From: Myxosarcina sp. GA_180221_E-2-1-MAG-40_15
GTDB taxonomy: Bacteria > Cyanobacteriota > Cyanobacteriia > Cyanobacteriales > Xenococcaceae
Direction of reading: 5' to 3'
DNA: 44,939 nt
Assembly: GCA_020692205.1 (NCBI GenBank)
Contig: JAIMKV010000040.1
Span: 1 to 44,939 of the forward strand
Part shown: positions 8,270-17,593 of the stretch, piece after piece
Layout: each line of letters starts with the position of its first letter
How positions within the stretch are numbered: position 1 is the stretch's first letter
Program-made: the position numbers and the translations under genes
Notes under the pieces: model-generated
The model's input: only the letters and a program-made list of their open reading frames with translations
The model's database searches: none
What the model was told of the DNA's origin: nothing

Positions 8270-9592
8270 ATGCTCAAAGCGATCGACAACTCATTTCTAT
8301 TCAAACAAAAATATCTTCAATCAAAAGAATTATCTTTAACCGAGCGGATTCTTTACTTAACCATTGTCCTAACTCCTCTGTGGTGGTTGCTGGGGATACA
8401 GCCTTTGTTTTATCCAGCAGTTGTCATCGGTTTGCTGGCTTATTCATTTGATCTTGATCAGCCGATCAAAAACCCCTTGCCAATGTGTGCTTGGGCTTGG
8501 TTCGTCATGGCTCTAGTGATGTTGGGGACAGCACTACTTGGTATTAGTGACGTTGGTTTTGACCTGATGGAATTAGCCTCGACGCTAGTTACTTTTTTCA
8601 AGGGTTACTTTCTAATTTTTGCCTGTCTAGCACTTCCTTTTTGGCATAAAATCGACTCCCGCGTAATTACCCGGGCAGTTGCTTGGATGGCAATTGGCTA
8701 TTTAAGCTTAATTTGCTTTCAGCTTATTTTGCTCGTTGCCGGAATTAGGATTGGGATATTTTATCCACCTCTGGCAAGCTTGACACCAGGAAACAAACTA
8801 AGTTTGATGGTTAATCTCTCAGCTAGCCTCAAACCTTTCTTTGGGATTAATTTACCCAGGTCTTCTTTATACATGGGCGATCCTCCTATTCCTGGAATCT
8901 GCGGTCTTTTGAGCTTCTTTATCTGCTTGGGCGAGCCAAATTCTCGGTTACGCAATCTTGCTTTAGCTGGTAGCTTGAGTGCGTTGCTGATTAGTCAAAG
9001 CCGCCTAGCTTATGTTTGTTTAGCGATCGCCATAATCACCAATGCCAGCTTTAAAAGTTTTATGGCACGACAAGCCTACCTCTGGTTTATTGCTACTCTT
9101 GCCCTAGTTTGTAGTCTGTGGGAGTGGACTATATCCGATCTAGTTAGTCAACCACTCAAAATTTTCAATCAAGCTCGTCCAGCTTCCTCAACCGATCGTG
9201 AATATGTGGTTGGCAAAACACTTGAAGCCTGGCAAGAATCGCCCTGGTTAGGATGGGGCATTGTTCAAGGCACAGCCAACTGGCACACCTATGAAATTGA
9301 ACTGGGTTCGTTTTCTACCTATGCTGCTGTTCTATATTTACACGGTATTTTTGGCTTTATTTTTTTTATTTTTGCTCTGGCGATAACTTTATTCAATTTC
9401 TGGGAATTTGCTGTTGCTGGAAACCAACTTTGTCAGCGAGCAGTCTCTAGTTTAGTCGCTTTATACATTTTTATTCAGGGTCTTCCTTTATCCTGGATTT
9501 CGGTATATATCTGGTTTTTCTTGATTTGGTTAGGAGCGGTGCTATCAGAAACACAGTCAAAACAGCGATCGAGTTTAAGGGAAATATGGTAA
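8270..9592 (+). CDS. O-antigen ligase / Wzy polymerase-like membrane protein
   Basis: Integral membrane protein of about 440 residues with roughly ten to twelve hydrophobic helices. It has the long periplasmic loop typical of the Wzy_C/O-antigen ligase superfamily. In that loop are NQARPASSTDREYVVGKTLEAW followed by PWLGWGIVQGT and a LGSFSTYAAVLYLHGIFG segment, resembling the conserved R...G-x-G...H-N pattern of the family (here S-T-Y and LHG in place of the usual HNxxL). It would polymerise flipped repeat units or ligate finished chains outside the plasma membrane. It begins 13 bases after the preceding GT2 stop, so it is probably in the same operon. Confidence 0.78.
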   Translation: MLKAIDNSFLFKQKYLQSKELSLTERILYLTIVLTPLWWLLGIQPLFYPAVVIGLLAYSFDLDQPIKNPLPMCAWAWFVMALVMLGTALLGISDVGFDLMELASTLVTFFKGYFLIFACLALPFWHKIDSRVITRAVAWMAIGYLSLICFQLILLVAGIRIGIFYPPLASLTPGNKLSLMVNLSASLKPFFGINLPRSSLYMGDPPIPGICGLLSFFICLGEPNSRLRNLALAGSLSALLISQSRLAYVCLAIAIITNASFKSFMARQAYLWFIATLALVCSLWEWTISDLVSQPLKIFNQARPASSTDREYVVGKTLEAWQESPWLGWGIVQGTANWHTYEIELGSFSTYAAVLYLHGIFGFIFFIFALAITLFNFWEFAVAGNQLCQRAVSSLVALYIFIQGLPLSWISVYIWFFLIWLGAVLSETQSKQRSSLREIW

Positions 9593-9603
9593 TGCAGGGG
9601 AGC

Positions 9604-9631
9604 AGTAATCAGTAATCAGTACTTAGTAATC
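9604..9631 (+). repeat. Heptanucleotide tandem tract (STRR-like), TAATCAG unit
   Basis: Imperfect 7-bp tandem repeat (GTAATCAGTAATCAGTACTT and on) filling most of the short spacer between the polymerase-like gene and the second sulfotransferase. It resembles the short tandemly repeated repetitive sequences known in cyanobacteria. Confidence 0.6.
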
Positions 9632-9634
9632 ATT

Positions 9635-10489
9635 ATGCCATCAAAATCAGAAATACTTTTAAAAATTAAACGAGGTAAGTCGGTAATCCAAGATATTGCT
9701 CTGGAGTTAGATTTAATTAAAGGTCATCAAAACTATACTAAATTCATAATTCTGTGTCGCTCTAGAACGGGGTCTAATTTATTACTCAATCAGCCACAGT
9801 CTCATCAAAATATTAGAATGTTTTATGAAGTATTTAGTCAAGATAATAGTCCTAAAGAATTTTGGGATTATATTAACTACGACCTAAAAAATATTAGAGA
9901 TCTCAAGCAAAATAATCCCCTTGAATTAGTCAATTCATTTATTTATAGAACAATGCCTCTTGATGTAAATGCCGTTGGATTTAAGCTATTTTATTGTCAT
10001 GCTCGAACCCAAAAGCCACAAGAAATTTGGCAATATTTAAGAGATAGACAAGATCTTAGAATTATCCATTTAGTCAGGAGAAATTTGCTAAAAACCCATG
10101 TTTCTCATCAAATAGCCTTAACTACTAATTCCTGGTATGTAAAAAGCGATTGGGCTACGCTAGGGCTTCGCGATCGCCAGAAAAATAGCCCGACAATTCA
10201 ACTAAACTACGAAAAAACCCTAGAAGCTTTTGAACAAACAAAAAAGCTAGAGCAAGAACATGAAGATTTTTTTAAAGATCGTCATCTGCTTAAAATTTTT
10301 TACGAAGATTTAATTGAAGATAATCAAAAAGAAATGAACAAAATTCAAAATTTCTTGGGAGTAAAACCAACCTCTGTCTATATATCAACCAAAAAACAGT
10401 CAAAAAATTCTCTCCAAAAATCAATTCAAAATTACTCAGAGTTAAAAAAACGTTTTCAAGGAAGCCCTTACGCCTCCTTTTTCGAGTAA
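9635..10489 (+). CDS. PAPS-dependent sulfotransferase (second, Stf0/NodH-like)
   Basis: Predicted sulfotransferase of about 284 residues. The PAPS 5'-phosphosulfate loop reads FIILCRSRTGSNLLLN at about residues 37-52, the form seen in the Stf0/NodH branch rather than the PRSGTT form of the protein at 3445. The 3'-phosphate strand is IIHLVRRNLLKTHVSHQ around 142-158. The C-terminus is lysine-rich. The Pro/Gln stretch LLLNQPQSHQN follows the loop where family members usually have a longer segment, so a short deletion is possible. Position in the locus points to a polysaccharide substrate. Two different sulfotransferases suggest sulfation at two positions or of two sugars. Confidence 0.78.
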   Translation: MPSKSEILLKIKRGKSVIQDIALELDLIKGHQNYTKFIILCRSRTGSNLLLNQPQSHQNIRMFYEVFSQDNSPKEFWDYINYDLKNIRDLKQNNPLELVNSFIYRTMPLDVNAVGFKLFYCHARTQKPQEIWQYLRDRQDLRIIHLVRRNLLKTHVSHQIALTTNSWYVKSDWATLGLRDRQKNSPTIQLNYEKTLEAFEQTKKLEQEHEDFFKDRHLLKIFYEDLIEDNQKEMNKIQNFLGVKPTSVYISTKKQSKNSLQKSIQNYSELKKRFQGSPYASFFE

Positions 10490-10572
10490 CGGATATTGGC
10501 TTAAAAAATTTCAAGATAAATATTTTAGACCAGTTAGTTTAATTAGTTTACCTTAAAGGAGCAAGAGCGATT

Positions 10573-12708
10573 GTGAACAAACTTACTTCCAAAGTAAATA
10601 GACATTGGAAACCCTTATTATTATTCAATTTGGCTTTAACTATAGCTGTAGTTGGCAAAATTGTTTTGACTCCTAAAGTTTGGGATGCCAAAGCACAGTT
10701 AATCTTACCTAATACCAGCGGAAATTTAGATGCTGACTTAGGGACACTCGGTTCTTTGAAAAATAGTAGTGTAGATTTTTCTAACACCATGGATCCGCTT
10801 CTAGCTCAGGAGTCTATCCTACTCAGCAACCCAGTCTTGAAACAAACTTTAGCTTTAGACCCCGAAAAAGATCTTTTCCCCCGTGTTTCATCGTACGGAA
10901 AATTCTTTGAAGTATTGCGTACCGAAAAATCCAATACTTTCAACTTAAATGTTAGTGCTTCTAGTCCTGAGTTGGCTAGTCAAAGAACAGCTAACTGGAT
11001 CGCAGCATACCAAGAACGACTCAATCAATTACGCGAAGACAATAATCAAAGTCGGCAACAATTTCAGTCAAATCAACAACAAATCAAAGAAGCCAAACAA
11101 AATTTAGCCCAAGCAGAGCAAGAATTAGCCCAATTTGAGCAAAGCTCACGACTGATTAGCAGCGAAGAACAAGTTAACAGTATGGTGAGAGTAGTTGGCG
11201 ACCTCACTTCCTTACAGGAGCAAGCACAAGCCAAAGCACAGGCAAATCAAAAGCAAATTGCTGCTATTTCCCAAAGAATATCGCTTACACCTGATGAAGC
11301 CATTCGTTCCTTGAGTTTAGGCGAAAACAAAGATTATCAGTTTTTAAAAAATAAGCTGATCGAAATCGAAAATACCTTAAATGGACTGCAAGCTAATTTT
11401 ACTGACCGCGATCCCAGAGTAGCATCATTGATGCTAGAACGAGATGAATTAAGAAGTAAACTACAGCAGTATGTAGATGATGTTGGTGAAGCAGTAAATA
11501 TCGACACTTCCGTAACCAGTGAAGGTCAGGGACGAGCTGGTTTAATTCAACAATTGGTTTTGCTAGAAAGCGAAGCAGAAGCCAATCAAAAGCAAGCTGA
11601 ACAGCTTGAATCTCAGATTGAGGAAATAAACGTCAAGCTCGAAGCAATCCCCCAAGAGCGATCGCAATTATTACGCTTGACCAGACAAAAAAATATTGCC
11701 GAAGGTGTATATCAAGGTTTAGTTGCTCAGGTACAGCAGGCAGGGATCAACTCATTTGATACCTATCCCAATGTTCAGGTAATCGATCCACCAGAGGCTG
11801 GTTCTTTACCCTCTAGTCCCGATAGTCAGATAATTTTACTTGGTTCTTTATTAGCTTCATTGGTAGGCAGCACCGCACTGTTACTGTTGTTAGAAAGCTC
11901 TTCTCCTTTATTGGATGCCAGAGATCTACAGTCATCCAATTTTCCCTTTGTGGTTAGCATCCCTAAATTTAAAAGTTCAGATGGTGCTTTGAGTTTACCG
12001 CCTTATGTAGAAGTAGAATTTGAGAAGTTAGCTTCAGCAATTACTTCTCAACCTCAATTTCAGAGAGCTACTTCGACCTCAAAATCATTACCCTCTGCCG
12101 AAGGATCACAATCAAGCAAATTGACCTTGAGCAATTTTCAGCCCCCGCAAAGTCATCGATTTCTCATTACTAGCGCCGCCACAGGCGAAGGAAAAACTAC
12201 CGCTACGATTGGCATAGCCAAGGCATTAGCCAACTTAGGATATAAGGTATTAATGGTAGATGGAGATTATCATAAAGCACAGTTAAGCCGATACTTTAAC
12301 TACAATCCAGAAGAAACAGAAATCGAAAAACCAATACCAATACAATCAAATCTCGATCTATTAGTTACTCGCTCTCCCGCAACTGGCAAAACTGTCGCCT
12401 TAGTTTCTCAAGGACAATTCGAGCAAAGACTAAAAGCGGCAGAATTGTTAGGTAATTATGATTATGTCCTGATTGACACTTCTCCTGTCAGTGTTACTAG
12501 CGAAGCAGTGATCATGACTTCCATGATTTTGGATATTTTGTTTGTGGTTCGTCCAGGAATAAGCAAGCGTAATTCGGTTAACAGCAGCCTGGAACAACTT
12601 ACGCAAAACAACTCGCGTATTCTAGGTTTAGTGGTTAATGGAGTGAAAAAGAATACTGAAGAATATTCATATCGTTCTAATTATCTTTTGCCGTCTGAGG
12701 CAAGGTAA
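10573..12708 (+). CDS. Wzc-like chain-length determinant / tyrosine autokinase
   Basis: Bitopic polysaccharide co-polymerase that sets chain length and drives export. Order of parts: a membrane helix near residues 12-32, a Wzz-type periplasmic region, a long Gln/Glu/Ala-rich coiled coil (about 150-250 and 320-380), a second membrane helix near 415-440, and a cytoplasmic BY-kinase domain. That domain shows Walker A SAATGEGKTT, Walker A' VLMVDGDY, and Walker B DYVLIDTSP. The tail is short, with a few tyrosines (EEYSYRSNY) in place of a long tyrosine cluster. The start is GTG at 10573, preceded by AAAGGAG. No Wza-type outer-membrane channel or partner phosphatase is in the window. Confidence 0.9.
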   Translation: MNKLTSKVNRHWKPLLLFNLALTIAVVGKIVLTPKVWDAKAQLILPNTSGNLDADLGTLGSLKNSSVDFSNTMDPLLAQESILLSNPVLKQTLALDPEKDLFPRVSSYGKFFEVLRTEKSNTFNLNVSASSPELASQRTANWIAAYQERLNQLREDNNQSRQQFQSNQQQIKEAKQNLAQAEQELAQFEQSSRLISSEEQVNSMVRVVGDLTSLQEQAQAKAQANQKQIAAISQRISLTPDEAIRSLSLGENKDYQFLKNKLIEIENTLNGLQANFTDRDPRVASLMLERDELRSKLQQYVDDVGEAVNIDTSVTSEGQGRAGLIQQLVLLESEAEANQKQAEQLESQIEEINVKLEAIPQERSQLLRLTRQKNIAEGVYQGLVAQVQQAGINSFDTYPNVQVIDPPEAGSLPSSPDSQIILLGSLLASLVGSTALLLLLESSSPLLDARDLQSSNFPFVVSIPKFKSSDGALSLPPYVEVEFEKLASAITSQPQFQRATSTSKSLPSAEGSQSSKLTLSNFQPPQSHRFLITSAATGEGKTTATIGIAKALANLGYKVLMVDGDYHKAQLSRYFNYNPEETEIEKPIPIQSNLDLLVTRSPATGKTVALVSQGQFEQRLKAAELLGNYDYVLIDTSPVSVTSEAVIMTSMILDILFVVRPGISKRNSVNSSLEQLTQNNSRILGLVVNGVKKNTEEYSYRSNYLLPSEAR

Positions 12709-12757
12709 TCAAAAAATGGTTGACTAAATTTGGCATTAATAATTGGGGATTACTGTA

Positions 12758-14146
12758 GTGAAAAAAAGAAGATTTTTGCAGTTAGCAATAGCGGGGACGG
12801 CACTAAGCGCACTTGAAGCTACTAGCCAGGCTGGTCACGGGCGGGGCATGACTGACTTTGGTTCTAACTTGAAGTCGGCTTTGCTAGCTTCAGAGACTAA
12901 CAATACTGCGGTTAATCTTAGCGTTGACTGGTCAACTGCCATATCTGAGACAACGCCTTTAGTTTTTGGCTCTAATGACTATGAGATTATGTATGTCAGT
13001 CATGCAACAGATGCACGATATCAAGACTTGCTGAACCAACTCAAGATTCCTCTAATTCGCATACATCATATTAAACTCAGTGAAAAATGGAGCGATTCGA
13101 CTACTCAAAGTTGGAATGAAGCCAAAATAAAAACCTGTTATGATGCCTCCTATTATCATCAACCCGAAATAGTTCAGACAATTCCTCAGTGGCCAAGCTG
13201 GATGAAAAGCAGCAATGGTCTACTCGACTTGACGGAATACGATAACTACGCTAATTTTTGTGGAGAATTAGTTAGAACTCTTAACAAAACTCAAAATCGA
13301 CAAATTACCTACTGGGAACCATTTAACGAACTGGACAAACCCTACAAAGAGGCAGGAAAACTAGACGATTTATGGGAAATTTACAATCGAGTGGCTACCA
13401 GAATGAAACAGGTAGACCCACAAATCAAAGTAGGAGGTCCAATTTTAACTTGGGATGATTCTGAAACTTTAAATCATTTTCTCGATCGCTGTCGCCAAAA
13501 CGTCGATTTTATTTCTTGGCATCGCTATGCCAGCGGTGATAAAGAAGATTCTACAGCTAAAATTATGGCTTTTACGCCCAAATATGGGGTTCAAACCCGT
13601 AAATTTCGCTCAATAGTCGGCAAACACATTCCCGAACGAAAAATTCCTTTATTTCTCAGTGAATATAATATTAACTACGCTTGGGATTCAGGTGAAACTA
13701 GACAAAACACTTACGTTGGTGCAGTTTGGTTTGCTTCGGTTTTAAAACATCTGGCTGAAGCGGGAACAGATATGGCAGCTTCTTGGCATTTAAAAGATGG
13801 TATTTACGGCATGATCGATCCTGACAATAACCTCCGTCCAGCAGCAACAGTATTCGCTTGGGCAAATAAATTTTTGATCGGCAAAGTAATGAAAAATCAG
13901 AGCGATCGCGATTTTATTGAAGCTTTACCGATTGAGCAAAAAGACAGACGCGCTCTTTTATTGATCAACAAATCAGACGAATACGCTCAAGTAAATCTTA
14001 CCGAAAAACACGGCTCTTTTGAACTTGGAAAAACGACAATACATTCCTTAGATGCTGAGGGAGTAAAAACATCTGATGCCGCAGCAAAAACAAATCTCAA
14101 CTCATTTACTTTAAATCCCTATTCTGTTTTACTATTACATTCTTAA
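12758..14146 (+). CDS. Exported glycoside hydrolase, clan-A (GH39-like)
   Basis: Predicted secreted glycosidase. The protein opens KKRRFLQLAIAGTALSAL, a basic/twin-Arg plus hydrophobic signal that could be Sec or Tat. A TIM-barrel shows a likely acid/base Glu in YWEPFNELDK and a likely nucleophile Glu in LFLSEYNINY, the usual Asn-Glu and Glu pair of clan GH-A. Other clan-like segments are DFISWHRYASG and AASWHLKDGIYG. A small C-terminal beta domain ends NPYSVLLLHS as in GH39/GH51-type enzymes. GTG at 12758 gives the cleanest signal peptide; a TTG at 12743 is possible. At the end of the exopolysaccharide genes it may trim or release polymer. The exact GH family is uncertain. Confidence 0.75.
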   Translation: MKKRRFLQLAIAGTALSALEATSQAGHGRGMTDFGSNLKSALLASETNNTAVNLSVDWSTAISETTPLVFGSNDYEIMYVSHATDARYQDLLNQLKIPLIRIHHIKLSEKWSDSTTQSWNEAKIKTCYDASYYHQPEIVQTIPQWPSWMKSSNGLLDLTEYDNYANFCGELVRTLNKTQNRQITYWEPFNELDKPYKEAGKLDDLWEIYNRVATRMKQVDPQIKVGGPILTWDDSETLNHFLDRCRQNVDFISWHRYASGDKEDSTAKIMAFTPKYGVQTRKFRSIVGKHIPERKIPLFLSEYNINYAWDSGETRQNTYVGAVWFASVLKHLAEAGTDMAASWHLKDGIYGMIDPDNNLRPAATVFAWANKFLIGKVMKNQSDRDFIEALPIEQKDRRALLLINKSDEYAQVNLTEKHGSFELGKTTIHSLDAEGVKTSDAAAKTNLNSFTLNPYSVLLLHS

Positions 14147-14170
14147 AAAACGACAATTTACCAATTTTAA

Positions 14171-14198
14171 GTAGGGGCGATTGGCCAAACGCCCCTAC
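14171..14198. repeat. Palindromic element A (GTAGGGGCG...CGCCCCTAC)
   Basis: A 28-bp nearly perfect palindrome between convergent genes: left arm GTAGGGGCG, centre TTGGCCAA, right arm CGCCCCTAC, with one A/A mismatch pair. It could act as a bidirectional hairpin. Its right end supplies the TAG stop of the MFS gene (14195-14197, read on the - strand). Confidence 0.85.
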
Positions 14199-15526
14199 TT
14201 AAGCAATACCCGTTGAATACTTTTAAGTTGGCGAATAAAAAGCAGCGCACCGCCAATACAGACTAGTCCATTAAAAACGAAGGTATTAGTTACGCCAATC
14301 TGACTAGCTAACCAACCTGAGAATAAACTGCCAAAAGGAACTACACCCATAAACGCCATCGAAACCAGACTCATCAATCTACCTAGTTTGTCATCATCAG
14401 CTATAGTTTGTAATACCGTATTGGTTGAAGCTAGCTGTAAAATTACGCTGAAGCCGATTAGCACCATAATCGGCAGAGAAACGAAGAGAACCTTAGAGAA
14501 AGAGAACACAATCAGACCAATTCCTAATAAGACAGGAGCGATCGCGATCGCCTTTTCTAAGCCAAAAATATTCGCTCTCGAACTCAGATAGACGCTAGCA
14601 ATTAAAGCTCCTAATGCCGAAGCCGCCATCAATAAGCCTAAAGTTTCCGCACCACCCTGAAGAATATCGGCAGCAAAAATAGGCGTTAAAGTTACGTAGG
14701 GTAAGCCGACAAATCCCAGCAAAGACAGCAATAATAGCATCGAACGAATTGCCGAATTATCAAAAGCATAATCAAACCCTTCTTTTAACTTGTCGATGGT
14801 TGAAGTGGTACTAACGGCAATCTTGTGGGGGCGAACTTGCATCGCCAAAAAAGCCGCAATTACTGCCAAATAACTCAAACCATCAAGCAAAAAGCAGAAC
14901 CCTGCGCCAACGCTAGCTACCAAAAAACCAGCTACTGCAGGGCCAATTAATCTCGCACTGCTAACCAAAGAAGAATTTAGAGCGATCGCATTACCCAAGT
15001 CTTCTGGCTGCTCGATTATTTCGTTGACAAAAGCCTGAAGCGTCGGCATATACACAGCACTAACTATACCCTGAAACAGACCCAAGAAAATAATCTGCCA
15101 AACATTAATTATATTGGTAAAAGCCAATACAGCCAGCATCAAAGACTGCACCATCGACAAAATTTGCGTGATCATGATAATGCGATGACGCGAACCGCGA
15201 TCAGCAATAACTCCAGCAATTGGAGAAATAAATAGTGTGGGGATGCGACTAGCAAATCCAACTACACCTAATAAAAAAGCTGAGTCGGTTAATTGGTAAA
15301 CCAGCCAGCTAGTAGCCAGCAGGGTACTCCAGTTACCAATCTGGGAGATTCCCTGTCCCATAAAGTAAAGACGATAATTCCGATAGCGAAAAGCGCGGAG
15401 AATTGGGAGTTTTTTCTCAATCTGTATTAGCTTCAAAAGTTTTATCCAGTTGGTTAATCGATCATAGGGGCGGGTTCGGACGCGCGACGCGCGACACGAA
15501 GTTAGTCCTTTAGGAAAGCTAGTCAT
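14195..15526 (-). CDS. MFS efflux transporter (EntS-like)
   Basis: Twelve-helix major facilitator of the MFS_3 group that includes the enterobactin exporter EntS. Visible are FRYRNYRLYFMGQGISQIGNW at the first helix, the cytoplasmic loop-2 motif GVIADRGSRHRI (canonical G-x-x-x-D-R-x-G-R-R), and an internal duplication. It is the last gene of the - strand block and a natural exporter candidate for a small phenolic product. The only ATG (15526) places about 23 N-terminal residues (SFPKGLTSCRASRVRTRP) inside repeat element B, so the native start may be a downstream TTG (in LLKLIQIEKK). The stop codon is provided by element A. Confidence 0.85.
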   Translation of the reverse strand: MTSFPKGLTSCRASRVRTRPYDRLTNWIKLLKLIQIEKKLPILRAFRYRNYRLYFMGQGISQIGNWSTLLATSWLVYQLTDSAFLLGVVGFASRIPTLFISPIAGVIADRGSRHRIIMITQILSMVQSLMLAVLAFTNIINVWQIIFLGLFQGIVSAVYMPTLQAFVNEIIEQPEDLGNAIALNSSLVSSARLIGPAVAGFLVASVGAGFCFLLDGLSYLAVIAAFLAMQVRPHKIAVSTTSTIDKLKEGFDYAFDNSAIRSMLLLLSLLGFVGLPYVTLTPIFAADILQGGAETLGLLMAASALGALIASVYLSSRANIFGLEKAIAIAPVLLGIGLIVFSFSKVLFVSLPIMVLIGFSVILQLASTNTVLQTIADDDKLGRLMSLVSMAFMGVVPFGSLFSGWLASQIGVTNTFVFNGLVCIGGALLFIRQLKSIQRVLLK

Positions 15527-15564
15527 GCACGGGAAGCTAATCCTTTAGGGCGAATCGCCCCTAC
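15465..15564. repeat. Palindromic/MITE-like element B
   Basis: A roughly 100-bp member of the same family, with a TAGGGGCGGGTTCGG-type left end and TAGGGCGAATCGCCCCTAC at the right end, plus an internal repeat of CCTTTAGG. It covers the start of the MFS gene and supplies the TAG stop (15561-15563) of the TPR gene. Confidence 0.75.
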
Positions 15565-16460
15565 AGCAGCAAAAAGGCGATCAATCGCTGCCACTCATTG
15601 ATATCACCATTATTACTAATTAAAATTTGATTGAGATCATCAAAATCTCGATGAATACTGTCTTTAAGTTGACTAGCTTTTTGCTCAAAAGCTTGAACTT
15701 TTTGCTTATTTGACTTGCCTCTGAGCAAATATCGCCAAAAATAGTCAAATAAATCTACCAGGAGTTGAAAAGGAAAAGGAGCATAATCATAGTCTAGACT
15801 AGCTAAATAAAACTCGTATTCACTATCCATAACGCAAATAATTAAATATTCTAGATAGTTGAGTTTGACAAAAGGACTTTGAGGAAAGTCTTGGAGTGCC
15901 TTACGCATCAGTGCTAAAGATGGCTGCGATTGCCCTTGATTGAGGAGAAACAGGGCATAGCGTTTAATCGCCCAAGTATAAGCAGGGTTGAGATGCAAAA
16001 CCTGTTGATAATAACTGTGGGCGAGAATCGGTTGCTGATTTTTTTCCAGAAAATAGGCGTAATGAGACAAAGTCCAAAGATCTGTGTCATATCCCTCTAT
16101 TAATGCCTTTTGATACCATTTTGCAGCTTGCTCCATCTTGAAGTTTCGTTCGAGAATATAAGCATAGTAATTTGCTCCTGAACGGTTGGGTTGCAGACTA
16201 AAAGCCTTTTCTAAATGCCAGAGAGCCAGATTATAGTCATAAACCTTGCCATAACATTGACCAATGCCATAATAATAGTCAGAGGTTTCTTGCTGCTGGA
16301 GTAAGTAGCGATACAAAGACATTGCCACATTATAAACATCTTCTTCCCTCAGAAAATCTGCTACCTCGGTAACTGTGGTTAACGGATAATTCGGCAAAAT
16401 ATCTATAATTTGCTGATATTCTTGGTTGCGAGCTAATTCCAGTAATCTATTGTTAGTCAT
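15561..16460 (-). CDS. TPR-repeat protein
   Basis: About 299 residues made largely of degenerate tetratricopeptide repeats. Examples are DYYYGIGQCYGKVYDYNLALWHLEKAF, AAKWYQKALIEGYD, AHSYYQQVLHLNPAYTWAIKRYALFLL. No catalytic domain, signal peptide or membrane segment is visible, so it is probably a cytoplasmic scaffold. The ATG at 16460 is preceded by AAAGGAAAT at good spacing. The last residues (IAFLLL) run into the end of repeat element B, whose TAG ends the frame; the native C-terminus may have been altered. It is in the same direction as the polyketide genes but a role there is not evident. Confidence 0.8.
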   Translation of the reverse strand: MTNNRLLELARNQEYQQIIDILPNYPLTTVTEVADFLREEDVYNVAMSLYRYLLQQQETSDYYYGIGQCYGKVYDYNLALWHLEKAFSLQPNRSGANYYAYILERNFKMEQAAKWYQKALIEGYDTDLWTLSHYAYFLEKNQQPILAHSYYQQVLHLNPAYTWAIKRYALFLLNQGQSQPSLALMRKALQDFPQSPFVKLNYLEYLIICVMDSEYEFYLASLDYDYAPFPFQLLVDLFDYFWRYLLRGKSNKQKVQAFEQKASQLKDSIHRDFDDLNQILISNNGDINEWQRLIAFLLL

Positions 16461-16502
16461 GGTTATATTTCCTTTAGCTTGTTACCTTTACCACTGTTCT
16501 AC

Positions 16503-16532
16503 AAAAGCTAAAAGCTATTAGCTTTTAGCTAA
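16503..16532. repeat. Heptanucleotide tandem tract, AAAGCTA/TTAGCTT units
   Basis: Four 7-bp units (AAAGCTA, AAAGCTA, TTAGCTT, TTAGCTA) in the spacer between the TPR gene and the ketopantoate-reductase-like gene; the tract is also self-complementary. Confidence 0.6.
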
Positions 16533-16533
16533 C

Positions 16534-17529
16534 TTAAGATAATGAAACTGTCTCAGCAAGACGATTTTGAGCATCAAAAAACTTGAGCTGTCGATATAGC
16601 ATTGATACCTGGGGCATTTGTACCCCAGCTTGCCAAGCTTGACGTAAAGGATTGCCAAAAATTGCTTCTACTTCCAGAGATCGCCCTTGGTCAAAATCTA
16701 CCTTCATACTGGTTTGGTAATGTTTCATGGTGGCAGTTTGTTTGAGTCGCTTCTGAATATAGAGAGCGGGAATTTGGCGACCATGTGCCAAGGCTGCTGC
16801 CACTATTTCTACCATTAACTGTTCGATCGAGGTAAGAACATCTGCATTGCCAATTAGTTCTTCGATAGCTGAATTTAAGATTACCGAAAGCCCGTTAAAA
16901 GGAATATTGCAGATCAACTTTTGCCAACGCGCTAAAAATAAATCTTCATGTAGTTGAATCATCACATTTGCACTGCTAAAGTCGGCTGCAATCTGACACA
17001 ATCTGGTCGTCACTCCCGCAGCAGCATAGCCAGGAGCATAATCAGCTAAAGTGATCAGCCCATAGTCGAGATGACGAATATGACCCGCCCCCACCTTATA
17101 GTTGAAGGTAAAACAAATACCTCCCATCAGGCGATCGCTACCCACGATTTGAGCGATCTCTGCTTCCATACCCCAACCATTTTGTAGTACCAAGACTACG
17201 CCATTTTCCTTAAGAACCTGAGGCAAAATTCGCGGTAAAAGATAATTATTAGTGGTCTTGAGCGCGACAATAACCACATCACACTGAGGCATCTGGTTAG
17301 CATTGCGATAAGCTCGAACCGAAGGTAGAGTAAAATCTCCATCAGGAGACTCAATCACCAGCCCATGTTGACTAACATACTGATAATCACGATTGAAGAG
17401 AAAATGTACCTCAAAACCCGCTTTTTGTAAGCAAGCTCCATAAAAACCGCCAATTGCACCAGTGCCAATAATGGCGTAGCTACGTCGCGATCGAGGGTCA
17501 TTGCCAGTGAAATTTAATTGCGGTTTCAT
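16534..17529 (-). CDS. Ketopantoate reductase-family protein (PanE/ApbA-like)
   Basis: NADPH-dependent 2-dehydropantoate 2-reductase family, 331 residues. A Rossmann loop IIGTGAIGGFYGACLQKAG lies near residues 20-38, the VVIVALKTTNNY lysine segment and the VLQNGWGMEAE loop follow, and the C-terminal domain opens with the catalytic-type WQKLICNIPFNGLSV (Lys and Asn as in PanE). Its family role is pantoate synthesis for CoA and 4'-phosphopantetheine, which would suit a neighbour of carrier-protein genes, but cyanobacteria carry such genes in many places. Alternatively it reduces another 2-keto acid. It is 81 bases from the preceding gene in the - strand block. Confidence 0.82.
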   Translation of the reverse strand: MKPQLNFTGNDPRSRRSYAIIGTGAIGGFYGACLQKAGFEVHFLFNRDYQYVSQHGLVIESPDGDFTLPSVRAYRNANQMPQCDVVIVALKTTNNYLLPRILPQVLKENGVVLVLQNGWGMEAEIAQIVGSDRLMGGICFTFNYKVGAGHIRHLDYGLITLADYAPGYAAAGVTTRLCQIAADFSSANVMIQLHEDLFLARWQKLICNIPFNGLSVILNSAIEELIGNADVLTSIEQLMVEIVAAALAHGRQIPALYIQKRLKQTATMKHYQTSMKVDFDQGRSLEVEAIFGNPLRQAWQAGVQMPQVSMLYRQLKFFDAQNRLAETVSLS

Positions 17530-17593
17530 AATCGGCGACAGGTAATTAGTGCGTGGGTTAGAGAGAGGAAAGGGAGATAATTAAACTACTTGC

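Noticed and set aside
8257-8451. 64-codon open frame at the start of the polymerase-like gene
   Set aside because: It overlaps the conserved membrane protein in another frame and shows no family features.
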